Source of the DNA: Roseburia_C sp031555935
Lineage (GTDB): Bacteria > Bacillota > Clostridia > Lachnospirales > Lachnospiraceae
Length of the DNA stretch: 64,000 nt
Reading direction: 5' to 3'
Assembly: GCA_031555935.1 (NCBI GenBank)
Contig: JAVBTX010000006.1
Coordinates: 186,001-250,000, forward strand
Shown: positions 51,081 through 60,810 of the stretch, piece by piece
How the letters are laid out: each line of letters opens with the position of its first letter
How positions within the stretch are numbered: the first letter of the stretch is position 1
The notes under the pieces: generated by a model
What the model saw: only the letters and a program-made list of their open reading frames with translations
Database searches by the model: none
What the model was told of the DNA's origin: nothing
Program-made: the position numbers and the translations under genes

Positions 51081-52520
51081 ATGAAAAATATAAACAAACT
51101 TACATATGACAACATTCCAGAAACGGAACCACAGCGTCAGTTTTACTATATGGATATTGCCAAACAGTATGTGCAGGCATTGGCCGAAAAGAAAGGCAGA
51201 CCACTGACATTTTGTGTAAATACGTTTGGCTGTCAGATGAATTCGAGAGATTCCGAAAAGCTCTGTGGTATTTTAGAAACCGTTGGATATGTGGAATCGA
51301 CTTCGGAAGAAGCGGATTTTGTCATTTATAATACTTGTACCGTTCGGGAAAATGCCAACAATAAGGTCTATGGCCGTCTTGGCTATCTGAGTGGTTACAA
51401 GCGTAAAAATAAAGATATGATGATTGCACTTTGTGGCTGTATGATGCAGGAGCCGAAGGTCGTTGAGAAATTAAAGCAGAGTTACCGCTTTGTGGATTTG
51501 ATTTTTGGTACTCATAATATCTATAAATTTGCTGAGCTGATTGTGAATACCTTTGAAGCAGATAAGATGTTCATTGATATTTGGGAAGATACTGATAAAA
51601 TTGTCGAGGAGCTTCCAGTTGAACGGAAGTATTCCTTTAAGTCAGGTGTAAATATTATGTTTGGCTGCAACAATTTTTGCAGTTATTGTATTGTGCCCTA
51701 CGTAAGAGGTCGGGAACGCAGTCGTAAGCCCGAGGATATTAAGAGTGAAATTGAGAAGCTGGTCGCCGATGGCGTAGTTGAAATTATGCTGTTGGGACAG
51801 AATGTAAATTCCTATGGTAAAAATCTTGAGAAACCGATTTCATTTGCCGGACTGCTGGAACAAATTGAACAAATCGAAGGCTTGGAGCGAATCCGCTTTA
51901 TGACATCACATCCCAAAGATTTATCGGATGATTTAATCGAAGTGATGAAGAACTCAAAAAAAATCTGCAAGCATCTGCATTTGCCATTACAGTCAGGAAG
52001 CAGTCGGATTCTCAAAGAAATGAATCGTCACTATACGAAGGAGCAATACTTATCATTAGTGGAACGAGTGCGGGCGGCAGTACCGGATATTGGTCTTTCG
52101 ACCGATATCATTATTGGCTTTCCGGGTGAAACTGAAGCAGATTTTCAGGAAACGGTAGCGGTGGTGGAGCAGATTGAATTTGACAGTGCCTTTACCTTTA
52201 TTTACTCGAAGCGAACCGGAACCCCAGCCGCTGAAATGGCGAATCAGGTTCCCGAAGATGTCATTAAGGACCGTTTTGACCGTCTGCTAGATAAGGTTCA
52301 TGCAATTTCCGCAAAGAAGGGTCATGTTCATAAAGATTCCATTCAGCAAGTGCTGGTGGAGGAAGTGAACGGGCAGGATGCATCCTTGGTAACTGGCCGT
52401 TTGAGCAATAATGTGGTCGTGCATCTAGCCGGTGACGAATCGATGATTGGTAAACTTTATAATGTTCATCTGACAGAATGCAAGGGCTTTTATTATATTG
52501 GAGAGGTCGTGCCGGAATGA
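51081..52520 (+). CDS. miaB: tRNA-2-methylthio-N6-dimethylallyladenosine synthase
   Basis: A 479-residue radical-SAM methylthiotransferase acting on A37 of tRNAs. UPF0004 domain with cysteines in NTFGCQMN, NTCTVRENA and CGCMMQEP; radical-SAM CNNFCSYCIVPYVRGRERSR (CxxxCxxC); TRAM domain at the end (about 405-475). An N-terminal extension of about 40 residues is usual in Clostridia. Its stop overlaps the next start by four bases. Confidence 0.97.
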   Translation: MKNINKLTYDNIPETEPQRQFYYMDIAKQYVQALAEKKGRPLTFCVNTFGCQMNSRDSEKLCGILETVGYVESTSEEADFVIYNTCTVRENANNKVYGRLGYLSGYKRKNKDMMIALCGCMMQEPKVVEKLKQSYRFVDLIFGTHNIYKFAELIVNTFEADKMFIDIWEDTDKIVEELPVERKYSFKSGVNIMFGCNNFCSYCIVPYVRGRERSRKPEDIKSEIEKLVADGVVEIMLLGQNVNSYGKNLEKPISFAGLLEQIEQIEGLERIRFMTSHPKDLSDDLIEVMKNSKKICKHLHLPLQSGSSRILKEMNRHYTKEQYLSLVERVRAAVPDIGLSTDIIIGFPGETEADFQETVAVVEQIEFDSAFTFIYSKRTGTPAAEMANQVPEDVIKDRFDRLLDKVHAISAKKGHVHKDSIQQVLVEEVNGQDASLVTGRLSNNVVVHLAGDESMIGKLYNVHLTECKGFYYIGEVVPE

Positions 52521-52909
52521 AGAAATTCGGTAAAAGAGATATCGGGCTGATTATCACGCTGTTGCTGATGGCTACCGTCTGCTGGCTGGTGGTGCAGTGG
52601 ATGGGACAAAAGACAATTGCTGCGACGGTAGTTGTTACTGTCGATGGCGAGGAATATGGCCGGTATCCACTTGCCGAAAATCAGGAAATACCGATTGCCA
52701 TAGGTGAAGAGAAGCAAGCGAGCGAAACAAATTTCTTGCGCATTCAAGACGGAGTGGCTCAGATGATAACGGCTGATTGCCCAGATCAGATTTGTGTCCA
52801 TCAGAAAGCAATCTCACATACAAACGAAAGCATTGTCTGCCTGCCAAATCGAGTGGTCGTGACAATTGCATCGGGTGAGAAAAGTCAATTTGATTCAATG
52901 GTAAGGTGA
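52517..52909 (+). CDS. NusG domain II-containing protein
   Basis: A 130-residue protein with one N-terminal membrane segment (about 9-28) and an outside NusG_II domain: VVVTVDGEEYGRYPL, then CPDQICVHQKAIS with two cysteines and IVCLPNRVVV. These small anchored proteins are common in Clostridia next to a Gx transporter, as here. Role unknown; the paired cysteines may be redox-active. Confidence 0.88.
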   Translation: MKKFGKRDIGLIITLLLMATVCWLVVQWMGQKTIAATVVVTVDGEEYGRYPLAENQEIPIAIGEEKQASETNFLRIQDGVAQMITADCPDQICVHQKAISHTNESIVCLPNRVVVTIASGEKSQFDSMVR

Positions 52910-52913
52910 GCGT

Positions 52914-53420
52914 GTGAAGAATAAGACTGCATATATGGGAGTATTTCTGGCCTTTGCGTTAGTGTTAAGCTATGTCGAAACGTTAATTCCAATTTCATTT
53001 GGAATCCCGGGCGTAAAGCTTGGGTTGACTAATTTAATTGTTGTGATGATGCTGTACCAGGTTGGCACAGCAGAAGCGTTTACGGTTTCGATGCTTAGAA
53101 TTGTTTTGGCTGGCTTTATGTTTGGCAATATGTTTAGTATTTTATATAGTTTAGCGGGGGGCTGTTTCAGCTTTCTAGCGATGTACCTCATTAAGAAGAC
53201 CGGCTGGTTTCATCTGACGACAGTTAGCATTTGTGGCGGCGTCGCTCATAACCTGGGGCAATTAATCGTGGCGGCCCTGATTGTGGAAAGCTACAGTATT
53301 TTCTATTATGCACCAGTGTTATTGGTGGCCGGAATTATAACCGGGATGTTAATTGGGATTATCGCCGGTGAAGTAGGAAAACGTTTGATTTATATCATAA
53401 AAAGAACCGAGGAAAAATAA
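52914..53420 (+). CDS. Gx transporter family membrane protein
   Basis: A 168-residue protein with about five hydrophobic segments and the glycine-rich GIPGVKLGLTNLIVVMML start typical of the Gx transporter family, once annotated as heptaprenyl diphosphate synthase component I. The substrate is unknown. GTG start with AAGGTGAG upstream, four bases after the NusG-II stop. ruvA begins directly after its stop. Confidence 0.87.
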   Translation: MKNKTAYMGVFLAFALVLSYVETLIPISFGIPGVKLGLTNLIVVMMLYQVGTAEAFTVSMLRIVLAGFMFGNMFSILYSLAGGCFSFLAMYLIKKTGWFHLTTVSICGGVAHNLGQLIVAALIVESYSIFYYAPVLLVAGIITGMLIGIIAGEVGKRLIYIIKRTEEK

Positions 53421-54038
53421 ATGTACGCATATATCAAAGGTGAGTTGGCTGAAATCATCAGTTCGGACTGGATTGTCGTGGAAAATAATCAAATTGGCTA
53501 TAATATTCGGATTCCATCACAGGTACTTGATTATCTGCCGGGAATCGGTCAGGAAGTAAAAATTTATACCTATCTGTATGTCAGAGAAGATGTAAATATG
53601 TTATATGGCTTTTTGACGAGGGATGATTTGGAAGTATTTAAAATGTTGATTGGGGTCAGTGGTATCGGCCCGAAAGGGGCATTGGCGATTCTATCGGTAA
53701 TGTCAACCGATGATTTGCGCTTTGCCGTTCTCGGTGATGATGCCAAGGCTATTTCCAAAGCACCAGGCGTTGGCAGCAAGACCGCGCAACGGGTGATTAT
53801 TGAATTGAAGGATAAGCTAAGTCTTGAGGATGCTATTGATAAAAGATTCCACAATGCCAGTAGTCAGTCGTCGCCAAATCTACTTACCGGTAAAAAGAAT
53901 GAGGCCGTGGAAGCACTGGTATCGCTTGGCTATTCATCATCAGAAGCGGTCAAAGTATTAGGTCAGATTGAAATTACCGAAGAACGCTCAGTGGAAGATA
54001 TTTTAAAAGAGGCGCTCAAAAACATGGCATTTATGTAA
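53421..54038 (+). CDS. ruvA: Holliday junction branch migration protein RuvA
   Basis: A 205-residue junction-binding protein of RuvAB. OB domain (about 1-63), helix-hairpin-helix domain (LIGVSGIGPKGALAILS and APGVGSKTAQRVIIELKDKL), acidic linker, and the small C-terminal domain that contacts RuvB (EAVEALVSLGYSSSEAVKVL). ruvB follows after 12 bases. Confidence 0.97.
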   Translation: MYAYIKGELAEIISSDWIVVENNQIGYNIRIPSQVLDYLPGIGQEVKIYTYLYVREDVNMLYGFLTRDDLEVFKMLIGVSGIGPKGALAILSVMSTDDLRFAVLGDDAKAISKAPGVGSKTAQRVIIELKDKLSLEDAIDKRFHNASSQSSPNLLTGKKNEAVEALVSLGYSSSEAVKVLGQIEITEERSVEDILKEALKNMAFM

Positions 54039-54050
54039 GAGGAAAAGTAA

Positions 54051-55046
54051 ATGGAAAAAAGAGTTATTTCAACGCAGATACAAGAAGAGGACATTAAAAT
54101 AGAGACAAATCTGCGGCCGCAGACGCTGGATGATTATATCGGTCAGGAAAAGGCGAAGGAAAATCTAAGAGTCTATATTGAAGCCGCAATGCAGCGTGAA
54201 GAGGCTTTGGACCATGTGTTATTTTACGGACCGCCGGGATTAGGCAAAACCACATTGGCCTCCATTATTGCCAATGAAATGGGTGTACATATGAAGATTA
54301 CTTCCGGCCCAGCCATTGGCAAGCCAGGTGAAATGGCTGCTATTTTGAGCAATCTTCAAGAGGGTGACCTGCTCTTTGTTGACGAAATACATCGTTTGAA
54401 CCGACAGGTCGAAGAAGTGCTGTATCCGGCGATGGAAGACTATGTCATTGATATTATGGTCGGCAAGGGCGCGACCGCTCGCTCAATTCGTTTGGATTTA
54501 CCGAAGTTTACACTAGTTGGAGCAACCACCAGAGCGGGGCTTTTGTCCGCACCACTTCGTGACCGTTTCGGCGTTGTTCACCATCTGGAATTTTATACCG
54601 TCGAAGAATTAGAAGTCATCATTCGTCATTCGGCAATGAAGCTAGGAGTGGAGATTGATACGGCGGGAGCGCATGAATTAGCTCGTCGTTCGAGAGGAAC
54701 ACCACGACTTGCGAATCGGCTGTTAAAACGAGTGCGGGATTTTGCTCAGGTTCGCTATGATGGTAAAATTGACTGTGAGGTGGCAGCATTCGCATTGGAT
54801 TTATTGGAAGTGGATAAGCTTGGACTCGACCAAAATGACCGCAACATGATGTTAACCATGATTGAAAAATTCCAAGGCGGGCCAGTCGGTCTTGATACAT
54901 TAGCAGCGGCAATCGGTGAAGATGCCGGTACAATTGAGGACGTTTACGAGCCATATCTGGTAAAAAATGGTTTTATTAATCGGACGCCAAAGGGCCGCGT
55001 TGTGACGGATTTTGCATGGCAGCATTTTGGTCTTGAAAATAAGTAG
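54051..55046 (+). CDS. ruvB: Holliday junction branch migration helicase RuvB
   Basis: A 331-residue AAA+ motor: LRPQTLDDYIGQEKAKENL, Walker A GPPGLGKTTLA, Walker B DEIHRLNRQVEEVLYPAMED, sensor GATTRAGLLSAPLRDRFG, and the winged helix (GLDTLAAAIGEDAGTIEDVYEPYL). Standard length. Confidence 0.98.
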   Translation: MEKRVISTQIQEEDIKIETNLRPQTLDDYIGQEKAKENLRVYIEAAMQREEALDHVLFYGPPGLGKTTLASIIANEMGVHMKITSGPAIGKPGEMAAILSNLQEGDLLFVDEIHRLNRQVEEVLYPAMEDYVIDIMVGKGATARSIRLDLPKFTLVGATTRAGLLSAPLRDRFGVVHHLEFYTVEELEVIIRHSAMKLGVEIDTAGAHELARRSRGTPRLANRLLKRVRDFAQVRYDGKIDCEVAAFALDLLEVDKLGLDQNDRNMMLTMIEKFQGGPVGLDTLAAAIGEDAGTIEDVYEPYLVKNGFINRTPKGRVVTDFAWQHFGLENK

Positions 55047-55075
55047 TTGTTTTTCTGGTCAAATATCTATATAAT
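55047..55075 (+). promoter_or_regulatory. sigma-A promoter of zapA
   Basis: TTGTTT (55047-55052), 17-nt spacer, TATAAT (55070-55075), right after the ruvB stop. Confidence 0.6.
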
Positions 55076-55136
55076 ACAATATGTGGTACAATAGTTGCGA
55101 AAATTCACAAGATATCATAGGGAGGAACTGATTGTA

Positions 55137-55568
55137 ATGTCATCAAAAACAAACGCTGAAGTAATCATTGGCGGTAAAGTATATACATTGAGTGGTTATG
55201 AGGGAGAAGAATATTTGCAGAAGGTGGCTGCTTATATCAATAATAAACGGAATGAATTTGATACGATGGAAGAACTCCGTCGCTACCCGGCTGATATGAA
55301 GGCAACCTTATTAGCTCTGAACATTGCCGACGATTATTTTAAGGCGAAGTCTCAGGCTGAAAAATTAGAGCAGGACATGGAATTAAAAGAAAAGGAAATC
55401 TATGATTTGCGTCATGACCTGATTTCCAATCAGATAAAAATCGAAAGTGATCAAAAAACCATCAAAGAATTAGAAGCAGAAAATAAAGAGCTTCTGCTGT
55501 TAAAAACGAAACTGGAAACTACTTTGGAAGATACATTGTTGGGAAAAAGCGCCAAAACAGTGTCATGA
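55137..55568 (+). CDS. zapA: Cell division protein ZapA
   Basis: A 143-residue FtsZ-ring stabiliser. The ZapA domain (about 5-85) begins AEVIIGGKVYTLSGYEGEEYLQKVAAYIN and runs to LALNIADDYFKAK. A coiled coil (about 70-135) completes it. I start at MSSKTNAE with GGAGG upstream. A terminator follows after about 50 nt. Confidence 0.9.
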   Translation: MSSKTNAEVIIGGKVYTLSGYEGEEYLQKVAAYINNKRNEFDTMEELRRYPADMKATLLALNIADDYFKAKSQAEKLEQDMELKEKEIYDLRHDLISNQIKIESDQKTIKELEAENKELLLLKTKLETTLEDTLLGKSAKTVS

Positions 55569-55615
55569 GTCTAATGTATAAATAAGTCCCCTTCGCAGAC
55601 GCTTAGGGGAATGTG

Positions 55616-55646
55616 GGGCGTTGCAAATATGCAATAGCCCTTTTTT
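55616..55646 (+). terminator. Terminator after zapA
   Basis: GGGC and TTGCA (55616-55625) pair with TGCAA and GCCC (55630-55640), followed by six Ts. A second hairpin, TCCCC (55587-55591) with GGGGA (55606-55610), lies just upstream. Confidence 0.7.
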
Positions 55647-55676
55647 CATCATCATAACAGAAAGGTAAAGTTAAAG

Positions 55677-57908
55677 ATGAAACAAGACTTGGAATTATTA
55701 GCACCGGCAGGTTCATTCGAAATTGTTAAGGCTGTTATCCGGGCTGGAGCCGATGCCGTATATTTAGGCGGCGCTCTGTTTGGTGCACGGGCATATGCCA
55801 ATAATTTATCCGTTACAGAGCTGTTAAATGCGATTGATTATGCGCATATTCATGGCCGGAAAGTATTCCTCACGGTAAATACATTGTTGAAAAATAATGA
55901 AATCACGACCAAGCTCTATGATTACCTGTTGCCATACTATCAGGCGGGACTAGATGCGGTAATTGTTCAGGATTTTGGTGTGCTTCAGTTTATTCGCCAG
56001 TGTTTTCCCGATTTGCCAATCCATGCCAGCACCCAGATGACGATTACTGGTGTTGATGGAGCAAAATTGCTAAAAGAAGCTGGTGCGGAGCGGATAGTTA
56101 CTGCAAGAGAATTGTCACTGGCTGAAATCAAAGCAATTCATGACAATGTCGACGTCGAAATTGAGAGCTTTGTTCATGGTGCCCTTTGCTATTGTTATTC
56201 GGGTGGGTGTCTGCTGAGCAGTATGCTTGGTGGCCGCAGCGGTAATCGTGGCCGGTGTGCGCAGCCGTGCCGTTTACCATATACCGTTTTAAATGAAAAA
56301 GGCCAGGTGCAGAATCAGAATGCACCATTTATTTTAAGTCTTAAGGATTTAAATACAATTGAGTTTTTGCCGCAGATTGCCCAAAGCGGTGTATCTTCAT
56401 TTAAAATTGAAGGTCGTATGAAATCATTGCAGTACGCGGCTGGAGTTGTTTCAGTTTACCGGCATTATATGGATCAGTATCTATGTAGCGATTATCAGGT
56501 TCGTGCTGATGATTTGCAAAAGCTTTATGACTTTGGGAATCGCAGTGGCTTTACCGACGGATATTATCATCAGTGGAATGGGCCTCAGATGCTGACTGGC
56601 GAGAGCTCAACTCACAGTAAGGCGAGTGAGAAGGAGGTTGCTCATTTAGTTGCTGAATTTACAGAAAAAGAATTACAAGAAAAGATTAATGGAAAATTAA
56701 CACTTTTCAAAGGTTCTCATGCTATGATGCAAGTGAACGATAAGCTTGGAAATGAAATAGAAGTGACGGGTGATGTTGTTCAAACCGCCATCAAAAGCCC
56801 GATGAGTCGGGAAAATATTTTGGCAAAGGTACAGCAGACGGGTAATACGCCATTTGTTTTTGATAAGTTAGAGCTTCAAATGGAGGACGATATCTTTATT
56901 CCGGTAGCGGCATTAAAAAATATGCGTCAAGAGGCTCTGGCTAGTTTATTGGAAAAACGCTTAGCACCATTTCATCGAGATGGGCAGCAACCGTATCAGA
57001 TGCCAGCGGAAAGTCACCTTCGGCAAGCACCAGAGAACACGGCTGTCAGTGAGTTGATTGTTTCAACAGAGAGTCATGAAGCAATTACACTTGCCAGCCA
57101 AAATCCATATGTATCGACCATATATCTCGATAGTATACTCTATTCAAATAGCAATCTGGTGGACATGCTAAGAGCTGATGTAGACGTCTGTAAACAACAT
57201 GGAAAACAAGTCTTTTTTATGATGCCAGCAATTTTTCGGAAGAAGACGAGAGACTTTTATCTTCAAATGATGCCGAAAATAAATGAATTACCATTGGATG
57301 GGTATGTGGTAAAAAACTATGATGAATTAGGCTTTCTTAAGACAGCAGGCAGTGGTGAATCTTTTATACCTGCGCTTGGCGGCAAAGAAATCAGAGCTGA
57401 CCACAGTCTATATACCTATTCAAACCAAGCCAGTCAGGCATTTGCCGAGATGGATGTTGAGCGAACAACGATGCCATTAGAGTTAAATGGTAAGGAACTG
57501 CGGCACCGGGACAACCATAACAGTGAGATGATGATTTATGGCTATTTACCGTTAATGGTAAGTGCGGGTTGTGTTTATAAAAACACGGAAAGCGGAAAAT
57601 GTAATCAAAAGAGTAGCTTGCTTTATTTAAAAGACCGTTATGAGGTTCAGTTTCCGGTCATAAATAACTGCAATGACTGTTATAATATTTTGTATAATGC
57701 CAAACCGCTGTTTTTACTACATTTGGCAAAGGACATGGAACCACTACAACCAGCCGCTGTGCGCATTCATTTTACCTTGGAAAACCGGGACCAGATAGCA
57801 TCGATTTTGCAGGCGTATGAACGGGCATTTATCGGACATGAACAACTGAATGCCGAAGAGTGGGTGAAGGATTATACAAATGGACATTACAAACGTGGAG
57901 TAGAATAA
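55677..57908 (+). CDS. U32 family peptidase-like protein (collagenase-like; RlhA/TrhP relative)
   Basis: A 743-residue protein: U32 core (about 1-300) with ELLAPAGSFEIVKAVIRAGADAVYLGG, FVHGALCYCYSGGCLLSSMLGGRSGNRGRCAQPCRLPY (cysteine cluster) and FKIEGRMKS; then a DUF3656-type middle and a C-terminal repeat with more cysteines (KCNQKSS and INNCNDCYN). Several U32 members turned out to hydroxylate RNA (RlhA, TrhP), not digest collagen; which applies here is open. Eight bases separate it from the FtsW gene. Confidence 0.88.
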   Translation: MKQDLELLAPAGSFEIVKAVIRAGADAVYLGGALFGARAYANNLSVTELLNAIDYAHIHGRKVFLTVNTLLKNNEITTKLYDYLLPYYQAGLDAVIVQDFGVLQFIRQCFPDLPIHASTQMTITGVDGAKLLKEAGAERIVTARELSLAEIKAIHDNVDVEIESFVHGALCYCYSGGCLLSSMLGGRSGNRGRCAQPCRLPYTVLNEKGQVQNQNAPFILSLKDLNTIEFLPQIAQSGVSSFKIEGRMKSLQYAAGVVSVYRHYMDQYLCSDYQVRADDLQKLYDFGNRSGFTDGYYHQWNGPQMLTGESSTHSKASEKEVAHLVAEFTEKELQEKINGKLTLFKGSHAMMQVNDKLGNEIEVTGDVVQTAIKSPMSRENILAKVQQTGNTPFVFDKLELQMEDDIFIPVAALKNMRQEALASLLEKRLAPFHRDGQQPYQMPAESHLRQAPENTAVSELIVSTESHEAITLASQNPYVSTIYLDSILYSNSNLVDMLRADVDVCKQHGKQVFFMMPAIFRKKTRDFYLQMMPKINELPLDGYVVKNYDELGFLKTAGSGESFIPALGGKEIRADHSLYTYSNQASQAFAEMDVERTTMPLELNGKELRHRDNHNSEMMIYGYLPLMVSAGCVYKNTESGKCNQKSSLLYLKDRYEVQFPVINNCNDCYNILYNAKPLFLLHLAKDMEPLQPAAVRIHFTLENRDQIASILQAYERAFIGHEQLNAEEWVKDYTNGHYKRGVE

Positions 57909-57915
57909 AAAGCCG

Positions 57916-59307
57916 ATGACGAATTTAATTGTAGAATTATCAAAATATCTAATGATAATATTGTTTGCCGGATATACCTATGAATGTTTTTCGGTATTGG
58001 GGCGGCGCAAAAGTAAAGAGAAGCAGGAGCGCATTTTTTCCAGACAGACAGCCTGGATGCTTTTGTTGCACTTAAATGCATACCTCGTGATTTTTGCAGT
58101 GACAAGAGATTTTACATGCTTGATTTTTTATATGGCGCAACTAATTTTGGTGACGATAATTATAAATTGTTATCAGTTTATTTATCCGTTGGCCTCGCGG
58201 CTGGTGGTTAATAATATGTGTATGCTGTTACTTATCGGTTTTATTATCTTAACGAGATTAAAACAGGAGAATGCCATCAAGCAGTTTGTAATTGCGGCGG
58301 CTTCGCTGGTGATTACGTTGATTATTCCAGTTATGATTCATAAGCTGAAATTTTTAAATAAATTGACATGGCTTTATGCCGTACTTGGAATTGTGATGTT
58401 AGGTGTGGTGGCAGCGTTTGGTTCCACGAGCTATGGTGCAAAGCTTTCTTTTTCGGTGGCGGGCATTACGATTCAGCCGTCAGAGTTTATCAAAATAATA
58501 TTTGTGTTCTTTGTTGCGGCAAGGTTAAGTGCTTCAACGGAATTGAAAGAACTGATTATTACGAGCGTAGTGGCAGCATTACATGTGTTGATTTTAGTGG
58601 CATCAAAGGATTTAGGCGGAGCATTAATTTTCTTTATTGTCTATATTGTGATGTTGTATGTGGCCACCAGAAATATTGTTTATTTTCTAGGCGGCTTTCT
58701 GGCCGGAAGTGCGGCGGCAGTTTTGGCGTATCAGTTATTTAACCATGTCCGAGTCCGGGTGGTGGCTTGGAAGGCACCACTGAGCGTAATCAATAACGAG
58801 GGCTATCAAGTCTGTCAGTCCTTATTTGCAATTGGTACCGGTGGGTTTTTCGGAATGGGATTGTATCAGGGAATGCCAAATAAAATTCCGGTTGTGGAAC
58901 AGGATTTTGTCTTTGCCGCTATTTCGGAGGAGCTGGGCATTATCTTCGCATTATGTCTGATTATGGTCTGCGTTAGTTGTTTTATGATGTTTTTAAATAT
59001 TGCCATGCAGATAAAAAATATGTTTTATAAATTAATCGCTCTCGGGCTTGGTACGGTGTATGGATTTCAGGTATTTTTGACAATTGGCGGTGTGACAAAA
59101 TTCATTCCTTCCACAGGGGTAACCTTACCATTAGTAAGTTACGGTGGAAGTTCGGTCTTAAGTACATTGATTTTGTTTGGGATTATTCAAGGGCTTTACA
59201 TTTTGCGGGAGAACGAAGGAGCAGTAAATGAAAAAAAATCAAAACGAAAATCTAAATCAAAAAAGAAAACAGCCTTCGAAACCGAGTTCGAAGAATTCGA
59301 CAAATAA
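57916..59307 (+). CDS. FtsW/RodA/SpoVE family peptidoglycan polymerase
   Basis: A 463-residue SEDS-family membrane protein with about ten to twelve hydrophobic segments. Signature regions: IQPSEFIKIIFVFFVAARLS, LGGALIFFIVYIVMLYVATRN, and the C-terminal GGVTKFIPSTGVTLPLVSYGGSSVLSTLILFGIIQGLY. SEDS proteins polymerise glycan strands with a class B PBP partner, encoded directly after. The last 26 codons overlap the PBP gene. RodA, FtsW and SpoVE cannot be separated by eye. Confidence 0.9.
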   Translation: MTNLIVELSKYLMIILFAGYTYECFSVLGRRKSKEKQERIFSRQTAWMLLLHLNAYLVIFAVTRDFTCLIFYMAQLILVTIIINCYQFIYPLASRLVVNNMCMLLLIGFIILTRLKQENAIKQFVIAAASLVITLIIPVMIHKLKFLNKLTWLYAVLGIVMLGVVAAFGSTSYGAKLSFSVAGITIQPSEFIKIIFVFFVAARLSASTELKELIITSVVAALHVLILVASKDLGGALIFFIVYIVMLYVATRNIVYFLGGFLAGSAAAVLAYQLFNHVRVRVVAWKAPLSVINNEGYQVCQSLFAIGTGGFFGMGLYQGMPNKIPVVEQDFVFAAISEELGIIFALCLIMVCVSCFMMFLNIAMQIKNMFYKLIALGLGTVYGFQVFLTIGGVTKFIPSTGVTLPLVSYGGSSVLSTLILFGIIQGLYILRENEGAVNEKKSKRKSKSKKKTAFETEFEEFDK

Positions 59308-60703
59308 TCGGGAATTTGCGGTCATTACTTATTTGTTTCTGTTTATATTCATCGCTCTAATGGGTTATATCGTCTATTTTCAACTGGTTAGAAGTGAAGA
59401 TTTTATCAACAGTCCATACAACAAAAGGCAGGACAGCTTTGCGACCCGAATTGTTCGGGGTGAGATATTTTCGGCGGATGGAAAGATATTGGCGCAGTCT
59501 AGTGTTGATGGTGAGGGAAATGAAACCAGAAATTATCCTTACAGCAATATCTATGCACATGTGGTTGGCTATGCCAGCAATGGCAAGGCGGGATTAGAAT
59601 CGACAATGAATTTTAATCTGCTGCGTTCTCATAGCTTTGTTTTAGAGCGGGCAGTGAATGAACTTCAGGGTGAAAAAAGTATTGGTGATTCAGTTGTCAC
59701 AACACTGGATTCCACTTTACAGGAGACGGCGTATAATGCTCTTGGCAGTTACCAGGGGGCAGTGATTGTGATGGAGCCAGAGACGGGAAAAATTCTTGCG
59801 ATGGTATCCAAACCAGATTTTAATCCAAATACCCTGCCAACTTATTGGGACACGCTAGTGACTGAGGATTCTACCGAATCCGTGTTGGTCAATCGGGCAA
59901 CCCAGGGGTTGTATCCGCCTGGCTCAACCTTTAAGATATTGACCACCTTGGAATATCTTCGGGAAAATGGTAGTGCCACTGACTATCATTATGAATGTAA
60001 CGGCAGTACCACCGAAGGTGAGGTCACGATTCATTGTTACAACAATTCGGTGCATGGTGCACAAGATTTAAAGGCAGCCTTTGCTAATTCATGTAATTCT
60101 GCTTATGCCAACATCGGTCTGACCTTAAATCAGAAAAGCTTTACCCAGTTATGTGAATCGTTATTGTTTAATCAGTCACTGCCGGGGAATTTTGAATACA
60201 ATAAGAGTCAGTTCAGCCTGGCAAGCAATGCCGGAGCGAGTTTGATTATGCAGACGGCAATTGGGCAAGGAGAGACATTGGTGTCGCCTTTTCACATGGC
60301 TCTGATTACGAGTGCAATTGCAAATGACGGTGTTTTGATGCGTCCGTATCTGGTTGACCATACTCAAAATGACACGGGTATTGTCGTTAAACAGTATGAG
60401 CCTATGATTTCAGGGGAATTAATGAGCAAAGAAGAAGCAGCAATTTTACAGGAATATATGGCTTATGTTGTGGAAAACGGAACTGGTGCGAAATTAAACG
60501 GCCAAAGCTACACTGCTTTTGGAAAAACTGGTTCGGCTGAGTTTTCTAACAATAAAAATGAAAGCCATTCATGGTTCGTCGGCTATGCACATCGCGAGGA
60601 CAAACCAGATATTGCAGTGGCGATTATTGCTGAGGGAGCCGGAACCGGAAGCAGCGTTGCCGTTCCATTGGCAAAACAAATTTTTGATACGTATTATAAT
60701 TAA
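59228..60703 (+). CDS. Penicillin-binding protein, class B transpeptidase (PbpA-like)
   Basis: A 491-residue membrane-anchored transpeptidase that crosslinks peptidoglycan. One membrane segment at about 35-57 after a charged cytoplasmic start. Transpeptidase motifs: PGSTFKI (SxxK), SCNSAY (SxN) and KTGSAEF (KTG). The short dimerisation domain (about 60-150) makes it a compact PbpA/FtsI-like form. AAGGAG lies before the ATG, 80 bases inside the FtsW-type gene, so expression is tightly coupled to its SEDS partner. Confidence 0.93.
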   Translation: MKKNQNENLNQKRKQPSKPSSKNSTNNREFAVITYLFLFIFIALMGYIVYFQLVRSEDFINSPYNKRQDSFATRIVRGEIFSADGKILAQSSVDGEGNETRNYPYSNIYAHVVGYASNGKAGLESTMNFNLLRSHSFVLERAVNELQGEKSIGDSVVTTLDSTLQETAYNALGSYQGAVIVMEPETGKILAMVSKPDFNPNTLPTYWDTLVTEDSTESVLVNRATQGLYPPGSTFKILTTLEYLRENGSATDYHYECNGSTTEGEVTIHCYNNSVHGAQDLKAAFANSCNSAYANIGLTLNQKSFTQLCESLLFNQSLPGNFEYNKSQFSLASNAGASLIMQTAIGQGETLVSPFHMALITSAIANDGVLMRPYLVDHTQNDTGIVVKQYEPMISGELMSKEEAAILQEYMAYVVENGTGAKLNGQSYTAFGKTGSAEFSNNKNESHSWFVGYAHREDKPDIAVAIIAEGAGTGSSVAVPLAKQIFDTYYN

Positions 60704-60712
60704 AACAACCCC

Positions 60713-60742
60713 AGCGTGAAATCAAAATTTTACGCTTTTCTT
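60713..60742 (+). terminator. Terminator after the PBP gene
   Basis: AGCGTGAAA (60713-60721) pairs with TTTTACGCT (60728-60736, one G-U pair), then TTTTCTT. Confidence 0.75.
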
Positions 60743-60769
60743 GCCAGATGGAATAAAGTGGGGTATACT
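60741..60769 (+). promoter_or_regulatory. sigma-A promoter of the NUDIX gene
   Basis: TTGCCA (60741-60746), 17-nt spacer, TATACT (60764-60769), immediately after the terminator. Confidence 0.65.
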
Positions 60770-60810
60770 GTCATTAGTTTATTTGGAAGACCACAGCAGG
60801 AGGTTATGCA

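Noticed and set aside
55587..55610. Separate terminator hairpin between zapA and the U32 gene
   Set aside because: It has no T-run; the next hairpin (55616-55646) does, so this one is only mentioned with it.
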